A stretch of DNA of 45,125 nt from Moorena sp. SIO3H5. Lineage in GTDB: Bacteria; Cyanobacteriota; Cyanobacteriia; Cyanobacteriales; Coleofasciculaceae. The notes beneath the pieces are model-generated. The model saw only the letters and a program-made list of their open reading frames with translations. It ran no database searches and was not told where the DNA came from. Within the stretch, counting starts at the first letter, position 1. Every line of letters begins with the position of its first letter. Shown here piece after piece: positions 24,094-31,590 of this stretch. The stretch lies in contig NZ_JAAHHS010000030.1 of NCBI RefSeq assembly GCF_010692395.1, positions 1 through 45,125 on the forward strand, written 5' to 3'. A program made the translations under genes and the position numbers.

Positions 24094-24992
24094 TGTATTT
24101 TAGTAATCCATAAACTTACATGGTTTTCTCTTCTACCTATTAAAGATATTTTTTTGATTTCTTGTTTGATTTTATAAATCCAATCAATTAGATAAACGTA
24201 AAAACTATGTTGTAGATATTTCGGTAGTTTATTGATAATTTTAATACGACGATGATCAGGATTTTTTAATCCTGTTTGTTCTATTTTAACTATATAATTA
24301 CTACTATCAATAATAGTAATTATTTCTTTTTCAGTAGTCCATTGTAAAGTGTCTAGCCCCAGAGTTGGTTTACCTATTAATTTTAGGTAAATTTTTGCAA
24401 TTTTTTTATTCATTTTTGGTAAAAAAGGTATTCTATAATGAGGTTCAAAAAAACTATTATAATCAGGACATTGTATGTATAGACAACCACCAGGCTTGAG
24501 CACACGCAGCATTTCTATAATACAAGTTTGAACACATTGAACATGCTCTAAAGTTTGATAGGTAGTAACAATATCAAAAAAATTATCTTCAAAGGGTAAA
24601 GATTCCCCGACCCCTTCTAATATATGATCTGCATAGCTTGAAGAATAATTACATGCGTTAATTTTTTTCAAAAAGTATTCTCGTTTCCATGTTTCAGGTT
24701 CAACACCCCATACATCGTATCCATGGTTCAAGCCAAATAAAACAAAAGTACCACACCCAGCAGCCATATCTAGAATTTTACTATTGAGTTCACTTTTTTC
24801 TTTAATTACTTTCCATCTTCCAGTATAGTCTTTTTGAACATCAAACCAATTATTCGTGACCCGCTCAAGCCACTGATTATCTTGTATGCCAAAATACTTT
24901 TCTACCTCTGTTTTAAGATTTTCTCTAAGAAAATTTTTGACATCAATTAATTTAATTTTTTCTGGGCTACTACTATATACATCCATGTCCAT
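24090..24992 (-). CDS. Class I SAM-dependent methyltransferase, 300 aa
   Basis: SAM motif I is ILDMAAGCGTFVLFGLNHGY, then VWGVEPETWKREY, GESLPFEDNFFDIVTTYQTL-EHVQ and MLRVLKPGGCLYIQCPDY. The first 80 residues form a helical N-terminal part with WFDVQKDYTGRWKVIKEK. It probably methylates a sugar hydroxyl or carboxyl. Its 5' end overlaps the previous methyltransferase gene by 46 bp; a start one or two codons later (M3) is also possible. Very AT-rich. Confidence 0.85.
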   Translation of the reverse strand: MDMDVYSSSPEKIKLIDVKNFLRENLKTEVEKYFGIQDNQWLERVTNNWFDVQKDYTGRWKVIKEKSELNSKILDMAAGCGTFVLFGLNHGYDVWGVEPETWKREYFLKKINACNYSSSYADHILEGVGESLPFEDNFFDIVTTYQTLEHVQCVQTCIIEMLRVLKPGGCLYIQCPDYNSFFEPHYRIPFLPKMNKKIAKIYLKLIGKPTLGLDTLQWTTEKEIITIIDSSNYIVKIEQTGLKNPDHRRIKIINKLPKYLQHSFYVYLIDWIYKIKQEIKKISLIGRRENHVSLWITKIQ

Positions 24993-25612
24993 TGTTCTGT
25001 TTTGTCAATCTTATCTAGAATATACGAAAAACCCTGAATTAATAATCCAATAGCATCAATTAACCGAAGCAAACGTAATAAACTACGATTGCTTCGATAT
25101 AAATTATAAACTAATAACTGACCAAATGTTACCCAAAATCCTGAAAGGGCTTTGATTTCTACAATTTCAAATCCAGTTTTTTCAAATAAATATTTTAATC
25201 CATATTTTGAATATCTATAAAAGTCTCTAGGTTCTTCATGTAAATGCCATATAAATGGAACAGAATAAATGGCTATACCACCGATTTTAAGAACTCGATT
25301 ACATTCTATTAAAGCTAATTCTGGCTCTTCTAAATGTTCTAAAACAGCCGTACATAGAGCAGAGTCAAAAGAATAATCTTCAACTGGTATTTGATAAGCT
25401 GTACCAATTAAATCAATATGGGATTTATCATGAAATGTACCTTCATGGTCAACTCCAATGTGTTCTTGTATGTAGCTAGAGAGGAAATATTTGTAAGGTT
25501 TAGTTCCACAACCAATATCAATTAACTTTCCTTTTAAATGTCTAGAGGCACATGATTTCAACTCCCGGTCGTGAATTGAGTTAATTAAAATATTTTTAAA
25601 TTCCTTGGCCAT
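24947..25612 (-). CDS. Class I SAM-dependent methyltransferase, 221 aa
   Basis: I chose the ATG at 25612 (MAKEFKNILINSIHDRELK) because the longer frame would overlap the upstream acyltransferase gene and encodes nothing conserved. SAM motif I: LIDIGCGTKPYKYFLSSYIQ, then IGVDHEGTFHDKSHIDLIG, DYSFDSALCTAVLEHLEEPE and CNRVLKIGGIAIYSVPFIWH followed by EEPRDFYRYSKYGLKYLFE, a pattern common in polysaccharide and glycolipid methyltransferases. It starts 2 bp after the acyltransferase stop. Confidence 0.85.
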   Translation of the reverse strand: MAKEFKNILINSIHDRELKSCASRHLKGKLIDIGCGTKPYKYFLSSYIQEHIGVDHEGTFHDKSHIDLIGTAYQIPVEDYSFDSALCTAVLEHLEEPELALIECNRVLKIGGIAIYSVPFIWHLHEEPRDFYRYSKYGLKYLFEKTGFEIVEIKALSGFWVTFGQLLVYNLYRSNRSLLRLLRLIDAIGLLIQGFSYILDKIDKTEQWTWMYIVVAQKKLN

Positions 25613-25613
25613 T

Positions 25614-26222
25614 TTATAAATCCATTGTTTTGCCGGAATTATCGAGATTTTTAATATTTTTAGCTGGTAGTCCAGCATATACTGTGAAGGAATTCACATT
25701 TTCTCTTACAAGAGCATTGGCTGCTACTACAGAATTTTTACCTACCTTGACCCCTGATAGGATAGTAGCTTTGAAACAAATCCATGCACCATTATTAACA
25801 AAAATAGACTGACATTTTCGCGGAAATTTTTGTGCTAAAAAATTAGAACGATTACAGTCAGCATGAGTGATAAATGACACTTGACCGGAGATAACAACGT
25901 TATTGTCCAATATAATTTTGTTGGCAAGGTCAAAGTAAACGGAATCACCTATGTAGCAGTTCTCGCCAATGTAGAGATAGCTGAAATCTCCTGCTGAATT
26001 CTTGTCTTCATAAGCATTATCAATTAGTAAACTTCTTTTTATTGTAGTTTTTTCTCCAATAGTGGCACCAAATTTTCGCAGAAGTTTAACTGTTATTTGA
26101 GGATTGGGATTTTTCAAATATCTAACAATTATGGAAATCCCAAATACTTTACCTAAACTATAAACAATCCAGAACTCTGCAAAAGTAAGCAAGCGATTCA
26201 GAAATCTCTTAATTCTTTGCAT
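25614..26222 (-). CDS. Left-handed beta-helix acyltransferase (WbpD/NeuD-like), 202 aa
   Basis: I place the start at 26222 (MQRIKRFLNRLLTFAEF), which overlaps the aminotransferase stop as TAATG; an in-frame ATG 33 bases earlier lies inside the aminotransferase gene. Hexapeptide repeats are seen in FGATIGEKTTIKRSLLIDNA, LYIGENCYIGDSVYFDLANK, IILDNNVVISGQVSFITHAD and ILSGVKVGKNSVVAANALVR, with the HADC..R segment near the active-site histidine (ITHAD). It probably acetylates the amino sugar made by the neighbouring aminotransferase. Confidence 0.86.
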   Translation of the reverse strand: MQRIKRFLNRLLTFAEFWIVYSLGKVFGISIIVRYLKNPNPQITVKLLRKFGATIGEKTTIKRSLLIDNAYEDKNSAGDFSYLYIGENCYIGDSVYFDLANKIILDNNVVISGQVSFITHADCNRSNFLAQKFPRKCQSIFVNNGAWICFKATILSGVKVGKNSVVAANALVRENVNSFTVYAGLPAKNIKNLDNSGKTMDL

Positions 26223-27394
26223 TAGCTGTGTTTGATTACTTTCTTCACTGCCCAAATCACATCTTCAACATCTTCATCGGTCAACTTCGCCGACAATGGC
26301 AAACTCACCGTCTGCCTTCCAATACCCATAGCATTAGGATAATCTTCTGGTTTCCAGCCAAAGGTCTGCTGATAGTAAGGATGTTCAGCAACACTTAAAT
26401 AATGTACTCCCACCCCAATATTTTCAGCAGTCATTCGATTCAGAAACCCATCACGGCTAATCCCAGTTTTCGCTTCATCAACCATAACGGTATACAAATG
26501 ATAGGCATGGCGGGTGTCTGGTTCCGGTTCTGCTGGTAAGCCAATGGGTAAATTAGCAAAAGCTTGATTATATTTCTGCCAAATCTCCTGACGTCGCTGC
26601 CAATAAGGTTCAACTCGCTCTAGCTGATGAATGCCAATGGCTCCCTGAAGATCCATCATGTTGTATTTGAAGCCACATTCCACTACTTGATAGTGTTTAT
26701 AACCTTCATCACCAAAACGCTTCCAAGCATCCTTACTCATGCCGTGTAGTCCTAGGATCTTGATGCGGGCTGCGTCTTCTTCACAGTTAGTCAGTACCAG
26801 ACCTCCCTCACCCGTGACGATGTTCTTGGTAACATAAAAACTAAAACAGCCAAAATCACCAAATGTTCCTGCTTTGCGACCTTTGTACTCGGTCTCAATG
26901 GCGTGGGCACAGTCTTCAATCAGTTTTAATTTATATCGCTCAACAATCTCACAGAGTGCATCCATATTGCAGGGACGACCAGCAAAATGAACAGGTAAAA
27001 TTGCTCGGGTCTTGGAGGTAATTTTTGCTTCAACCTGCTTAGGATCAATATTCATTGTCAGCGGATCAATATCCACTACCACAGGTGTAGCCCCAGCATG
27101 GATAATGGCATTAACAGTGGCACAAAATGTTAGCGGAGTGGTAATTACCTCATCTCCTGGCTTCAAGCCCGCTGCTAATATACTCAAATGCAGTGCCGCA
27201 GTACAAGAATTCACAGCTACTGCATACTTAGCACCTTTATAGGTCTTGAAATCATTTTCAAATTGGGCAACTTTAGGACCTGTTCCTAACCACCCACTCT
27301 TCATACTAGCTACAACTTCTTGGATCTCTGCATTCTCAATCGCTGGAGAACCAAAAACTAGGAACTTCTCCTTAGATCTAACTGGAGTTGTCAT
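26222..27394 (-). CDS. DegT/DnrJ/EryC1/StrS aminotransferase, 390 aa
   Basis: PLP-dependent sugar aminotransferase: WLGTGPKVAQFENDF, AVNSCTAALHLSILAAGLKP-GDEVITTPLTFCAT, the PLP-phosphate and ring contacts in LIEDCAHAIETEYKGRKAGT, and the Schiff-base lysine K190 in SFYVTKNIVTGEGGLV. The C-terminal part has HAYHLYTVMVDE and GVHYLSVAEHPYYQQTFGWK. It would convert a keto sugar nucleotide to an amino sugar (glutamate as donor). It is the first gene of the 18.5-kb minus-strand sugar cluster, so a promoter should lie in the 153 bp upstream; the context suggests a WbpE- or WlbC-like role. Confidence 0.92.
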   Translation of the reverse strand: MTTPVRSKEKFLVFGSPAIENAEIQEVVASMKSGWLGTGPKVAQFENDFKTYKGAKYAVAVNSCTAALHLSILAAGLKPGDEVITTPLTFCATVNAIIHAGATPVVVDIDPLTMNIDPKQVEAKITSKTRAILPVHFAGRPCNMDALCEIVERYKLKLIEDCAHAIETEYKGRKAGTFGDFGCFSFYVTKNIVTGEGGLVLTNCEEDAARIKILGLHGMSKDAWKRFGDEGYKHYQVVECGFKYNMMDLQGAIGIHQLERVEPYWQRRQEIWQKYNQAFANLPIGLPAEPEPDTRHAYHLYTVMVDEAKTGISRDGFLNRMTAENIGVGVHYLSVAEHPYYQQTFGWKPEDYPNAMGIGRQTVSLPLSAKLTDEDVEDVIWAVKKVIKHS

Positions 27395-27547
27395 AATATA
27401 ATCTGTCTTTTTGCAAATAACCTGGACATGTTTAAGCTCACCCCTAACTCATCCACAAGGACTAGAGAGCCAAAACTAAATCACCCCAAAATCCTTAACC
27501 CCATAAAAACCAATTCTTCTAGACTGGCGACGGGTAAACTCCCCCAC

Positions 27548-27802
27548 TCAAGAATTGCCATCTGGATCGATCACCCCTGTGACCTGCTGCCATAACTCAG
27601 CCGGAGCCAACGATACCTTATAAGTGCGATCGCCTCCACTCTTGCACACGTGATACCACTTGGTTTTCTGGCACTCACTACACCAAAATGCCTCTACCCA
27701 TTCTCCTTCGATAGCTACTGTAGTTTTACTCGCTATCAGCATCAAGGCATATTTTGGTTTAACACCACGCGCCTGAAGTTGTCCTGGCCGGTCAGCAAAC
27801 AA
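27548..27802 (-). CDS. Small cyanobacterial CxxC protein, start uncertain, at least 84 aa
   Basis: The frame reads LFADRPGQLQARGVKPKYAL, IEGEWVEAFWCSECQKTKWY-HVC, then KVSLAPAELWQQVTGVIDPD. The CSEC..HVC cysteines look like a small zinc-ribbon. The frame is open further upstream (YLDSVSQKYRLF..) without an ATG until it enters a GAATGAAGAATG repeat at about 27838, so either a TTG starts it or the N-terminus has been replaced by the repeat. I recognise it only as a cyanobacterial protein of unknown function. It lies about 150 bp before the aminotransferase gene on the same strand and could share its transcript. Confidence 0.6.
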   Translation of the reverse strand: MFADRPGQLQARGVKPKYALMLIASKTTVAIEGEWVEAFWCSECQKTKWYHVCKSGGDRTYKVSLAPAELWQQVTGVIDPDGNS

Positions 27803-28712
27803 CCGATACTTTTGACTAACGCTATCAAGGTAGCAACCAAGAATGAAGAATGAAGAATTTAGAATTTAGAATGAAGAATGAAGAATGAAGAATGAAGAAT
27901 GAAGAATGAAGAATGAAGAATCGGGAGCAGGGGGGAGAAGAGTGGCAAGTGTAGAACTGGCATCTTGCCAGTGTCCCAACCGTAGAACCGGCATCTTGCC
28001 AGTGTCCCAACTGTAGAACTGGCAAGATGCCAGTGGCCTCAACCGTAGAACAGGGATCTTGTCTGTTTCATTTTTCCGGCAGCCAGGATGCCCACCCCAC
28101 TCCTATTCATTCAGCCCCTCAGTAATGCTCTGATAGCTGATAGCTGATAACTGTTCCCGTAGTGTGCGCGTAGCGCATTAGCTTACATTCAACTAATAAA
28201 ATTTTCTGAATACAGCCTCTTGCCACTATTCTAAATTCTAAATTCTAAATTCTAAATTCTAAATTCTAAATTCTAAATTCTAAATTCTAAATTCCCTACT
28301 CCCTGCTCCCTAAAATAATAGACACACTCTCCCCCTTAATCACTTTTCTGTTGTTGACATCACAACTAATGAAAAGTGGTGTGGGGAGAGACTGAGATCA
28401 ACAGGACCATCGAAGCCCACTCCTAAATTTAAGGATCTAGATAGTAATATAGCGCTACGCGCAAGGCAAGAGGCAAAAGGCAAAAGGCAAGAGTTGACTA
28501 CAATAGCTTTTGCTGCTTGTATCAATGTCCTAACTTTAATGCTTAGTGCTATAACTACCTAGTATTTAGTTTTAGCGGTCAGCGGTCAGCCGTCAGCCGT
28601 GGCACAGGCTTCCAGCCTGTGACTTAACTCAAATGCTTACCTGTTGTCTTGATCCAGTCACTCATGGGGGAAACTCCCAAGACCGCGCTGCATCGCTTAT
28701 TCAAAAACTGAT
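27803..28712. repeat. Mosaic of dispersed and tandem repeats, no gene
   Basis: 27838-27920 is GAATGAA heptamers. 27951-28070 has four units of GTAGAAC..GGCATCTTGCCAGTG-type repeats, one inverted. 28200-28305 is about a dozen ATTCTAA heptamers running into CCCTACT. 28450-28490 is AGGCAAG heptamers next to a GCGCTACGCGCAAG palindrome. 28600-28622 is a CACAGGCTTCCAGCCTGTG palindrome. 28646-28697 is copy 2 of the GATGCAGTC..GACCGCGCTGCATC palindromic repeat. I see no ORF with coding character. Confidence 0.75.
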
Positions 28713-28840
28713 AACTGATTGCTGATTGCTGATTGCTGATTGCTGATTGCTGATTGCTGATTGCTGATTGCTGATTGCTGATTGCTGATTGCTGATTGCT
28801 GATTGCTGATTGCTGATAACTGATTGCTGATTGCTGAAAT
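28713..28840. repeat. Long (GCTGATT)n heptamer array
   Basis: About 16 tandem copies of GCTGATT, with GATAACT interruptions near the ends. This is the most homogeneous heptamer array in the window. Confidence 0.9.
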
Positions 28841-29328
28841 TTACGATTATCTCTTAAACAAATCAGTCAATAAAACCTTAGTAGTTAACCCCAAATCATT
28901 TATTCTTATTAATCTATGTTTTTCAGGAAAATTGAGAATATTGTTGAGAAAAACTATAATCAATTAGGTCATAAAATTGTTTCACTATAAGATTTTTTAT
29001 AAACAAAATATAAAAATATTTTTTTAAATGAGTGCGTAAATAATCAGCACTAATTCTGTATTCTTAGTAACCTATATATTTCAGGACAATTTCCTAAATT
29101 ATTTGAAATAGCATTGATTATATCTATGATTAACGTCTTTATTGGCGCTGATTGCATTTAAGACGTTATTAATTCTGACCTTTGGTTTAAAAGGATCAGC
29201 GAAATACCTTATAATCAGGATAATTGATCTAATTGGTTGTAGAAAATTGTTTAATTTTTAATTGAATTTTATTAAAAAATACTTCCGGTAAATAATAGTA
29301 TCAAAAAAAAGCCCATACGTCAATGTCA
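28841..29328. other. AT-rich unique DNA, no gene seen
   Basis: About 490 bp with no ORF over 30 codons. It contains two diverged copies of one sequence (around 28895-28960 and 29055-29115) sharing TATTCTTA..AA.C.ATATTTTTCAGGA..AAT. It might hold a small RNA or be the decayed remains of an element. Nothing firmer can be said. Confidence 0.4.
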
Positions 29329-29586
29329 TAGGGAACAGGGAGCAGGGAGCAGGGAGTAGGGAATAGGGAACAGGGAGCGTTGCTTAATAATAGAATGATT
29401 TTAAGAGTTTTGTGGAACCAGCATCTTGGTGGAACGGGCATCTTGGTGGAACGGGCATCTTGCCCGTTGAATTCCCAGGCAGGCAGGAGGCTCACTCCAC
29501 TCGTCCCCACACTCCCCGCGCCCACTCCCCACACTCCCTACTCCCTACTCCCTACTCCCCACACCCCACACCCCACTCCCTACTCC
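29329..29586. repeat. Heptamer tracts and CATCTTG repeats
   Basis: 29329-29374 is AACAGGG/AGCAGGG heptamers. 29412-29475 has three tandem GGAACGGGCATCTTGG units (about 18-20 bp), the last forming the palindrome ACGGGCATCTTGCCCGT. 29505-29592 is CACTCCC/CCCTACT/CCCCACA heptamers; the glycosyltransferase stop codon lies in it. Confidence 0.8.
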
Positions 29587-30885
29587 CTATTCCCCACTCA
29601 ACGCTTCACAAAGAACCTGATCATACTGCTTAGCAATCACTTCAGGAGTAAAATTCTCTAATAAATACTCACGACCAGCTTGACCTAGGGATTTTACTAA
29701 CCCCTGATTAGCGGCCAGAGAGCGGATATAGTCAGCCAGACCTTGGCTATCTCCATTCACGAAGCTGCTACCGCACTTAGCCTTGGCGATCAGCTCAGTT
29801 AAGTACGCCTCCCGAGAGCAAATCACCGCCACCGGAACCCCAGCGGCTAACGCAGAGTAGAGTTTGCTAGGAGCCACTAAGGTTTCCATACCAGGCATCA
29901 CACTGACTAAGGAGAGATCGCAAGCGGTTAAGGAGTAGGGCAATACTTCTTTGTCTTGGTAGGGCAAAAACAGAAAATTAGTTAAGCCTAAGCCCTTCAC
30001 GTCCTCGATTAACGCTTCTCGCTTCGCGCCACTACCAATACAGACAAACTGAATCGGTTCGTCTTTTAGTAATTTAGCAGTCTCAAGAATCGTGTCGATA
30101 TCATGGCAGCGCCCCATATTACCAGAGTAAAGCACCGTAAACTTATTCACTAAATTGTGCTTCTGGGCAAACCAGTTATCTGGCTTGGGCAGTGGTACAA
30201 TCACATCTGGGTTAGCCCAACTGTGAATCACCGCCACCTTGTTAGCCAATTTAGGACAGGTATTTATCACTCGTTGCTTCATGGCTGAACTGAGGACAAT
30301 TATTGCCTCCGCTTTACGCCAAACCCGACGATTGAGACTTCTCCAAAATCGAGCCAAGGGATGATTGTGACCAATCACTCCTAACTCTACAGCAATATCT
30401 GGGTAAAAATCGTAAATTAGGCAAACATAGCGCATACCAAAAATCTTACGAGCCAGGTAGGCAACCACAGGAAAAAACGGTGGCGCAGTCGTTAATAACA
30501 CCAAATTACGACGACGACAGTTTTTAACTAAGTGCAAAAACGCTCGCACAGCAAAAACTAAGCCATTTATAGCCTTGCCACGAATCTGCTGAGGCCACAG
30601 TTGAGACGCACGCGATCGCTTAATTTGTACTTTGCCCAACTTTTCATACATTGGTGCAGTGGCAGTCTCAAAGGCATAGCCTGGTTGTCCAGTAAACACC
30701 TTAATATCCATGCCTTGTTTGCCCAATTGCATCACCAACTCTTGAATTAGCTGGCCAGTAGCCGCATAGTCAGGAGGGAAAAACTGAGTTAGTACAGACA
30801 GCCGCAGAGACTGGTCACTAACTGTATTTGTCGGTAACCAGTCTTTAATTAGATTTGATGTTTTTAGTTGTTTAATAAAAACCAT
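29587..30885 (-). CDS. WbuB-like glycosyltransferase family 4 protein, 432 aa
   Basis: I chose the ATG at 30885 (MVFIKQLKTSNLIKDWLPTN); the longer frame to 31026 is only repeat-encoded SLLPAPC. GT4 features: LSVLTQFFPPDYAATGQLIQ, VFTGQPGYAFETAT, LLTTAPPFFPVVAYLARKIF, FTVLYSGNMGRCHDIDTILE, VLPYSLTACDLSLVSVMPGM, VAPSKLYSALAAGVPVAVIC. It resembles WbuB-type fucosaminyl- or hexosyl-transferases that act early after the initiating transferase. The last codons (LSGE) and stop TAG lie in GGGGAATAGGGAGT repeat DNA. It follows the WecA-like gene across a 705-bp repeat gap. Confidence 0.88.
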   Translation of the reverse strand: MVFIKQLKTSNLIKDWLPTNTVSDQSLRLSVLTQFFPPDYAATGQLIQELVMQLGKQGMDIKVFTGQPGYAFETATAPMYEKLGKVQIKRSRASQLWPQQIRGKAINGLVFAVRAFLHLVKNCRRRNLVLLTTAPPFFPVVAYLARKIFGMRYVCLIYDFYPDIAVELGVIGHNHPLARFWRSLNRRVWRKAEAIIVLSSAMKQRVINTCPKLANKVAVIHSWANPDVIVPLPKPDNWFAQKHNLVNKFTVLYSGNMGRCHDIDTILETAKLLKDEPIQFVCIGSGAKREALIEDVKGLGLTNFLFLPYQDKEVLPYSLTACDLSLVSVMPGMETLVAPSKLYSALAAGVPVAVICSREAYLTELIAKAKCGSSFVNGDSQGLADYIRSLAANQGLVKSLGQAGREYLLENFTPEVIAKQYDQVLCEALSGE

Positions 30886-31263
30886 AAATCCACTGATAGT
30901 TTTTTCAATTGTTTTAGGGAACAGGGAACAGGGAATTGGGAGTAGGGAGCAGGGAGCAGGGAGCAGGGAGCAGGGAGCAGGGAGTAGGGAGTAGGCAAGA
31001 GGCAAGAGGCAAGAGGCAAGAGGCAAGAGGCAAGAGGCAAGAGTTGTGTAGGGTGCCTTAGGGACTGGGGAGCCGTGATTTTCTCAGTAACTTCAGACAA
31101 TCCGTCCCGTAACGCACCACTTTGGTTCTAGGGAGTAGGGAGTAGCTATGGAGCGGGGGCGCGCGGAGATGGCGCGCGGAGTCTGGGGAGATGGCCATCT
31201 GGCCATCTCCCCAGCCACGTTTACAACTCATATGTAATTTAGATGTATAGGAATTCTTGTACT
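30886..31263. repeat. Heptamer tracts and a 14-bp perfect inverted repeat
   Basis: 30913-31045 is AACAGGG, AGCAGGG, AGTAGGG and then AGGCAAG heptamers. 31127-31145 is AGTAGGG. 31184-31213 is a perfect 14-bp inverted repeat (TGGGGAGATGGCCA / TGGCCATCTCCCCA, 2-base loop), next to GGCGCGCGGAG duplications at 31158-31181. No gene. Confidence 0.8.
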
Positions 31264-31396
31264 TATGAAGTACAAAGTTATGGCTTTTAGGGAGCAGGGA
31301 GTAGGGAGTAGGGAGCAGGTAAGAGGAACCCACCCCTAACCCCTCCCAGGAGGGGAAGGTAAGAGATAAGAGGAAAACAATCCTGTGTACTTCATA
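31264..31396. mobile_element. MITE-like element with 13-bp terminal inverted repeats around heptamers
   Basis: The left end TATGAAGTACAAA (31264-31276) and right end TGTGTACTTCATA (31384-31396) are inverted with 12 of 13 matches. Between them are AGCAGGG/AGTAGGG heptamers, a 30-bp GC-rich module with hairpin CCCCTCC-CA-GGAGGGG (31340-31355), and AGAGATAAGAGG repeats. The outer flank to the right continues AGCGATAAGCAACGCTATAGC, matching the TATAGCGTTT end seen elsewhere. No coding capacity. Confidence 0.6.
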
Positions 31397-31590
31397 GCGA
31401 TAAGCAACGCTATAGCAATTTTCGTGCTGATCAGGTATAGCGCTACGCGCAAGTCAGAAGTCACAAGTCAGAAGTCAGAAGTTTACTACAACAGGTTTTC
31501 AGCTTTTAGCCATGTCCTAACTTTATTGCGTAGTGCTATACAAAGAATTTTTTCTCTGCTCCCTGCTCCCTGCTCCCTGCTCCCTATTCC
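31397..31590. repeat. Repeat DNA downstream of the WecA-like gene
   Basis: It contains GCTATAGCAATTTTCG and ATAGCGCTACGCGCAAG motifs, AGTCAGA heptamers (about 31450-31480) and CCCTGCT heptamers from 31557. The WecA-like gene ends inside the last tract. Confidence 0.7.
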
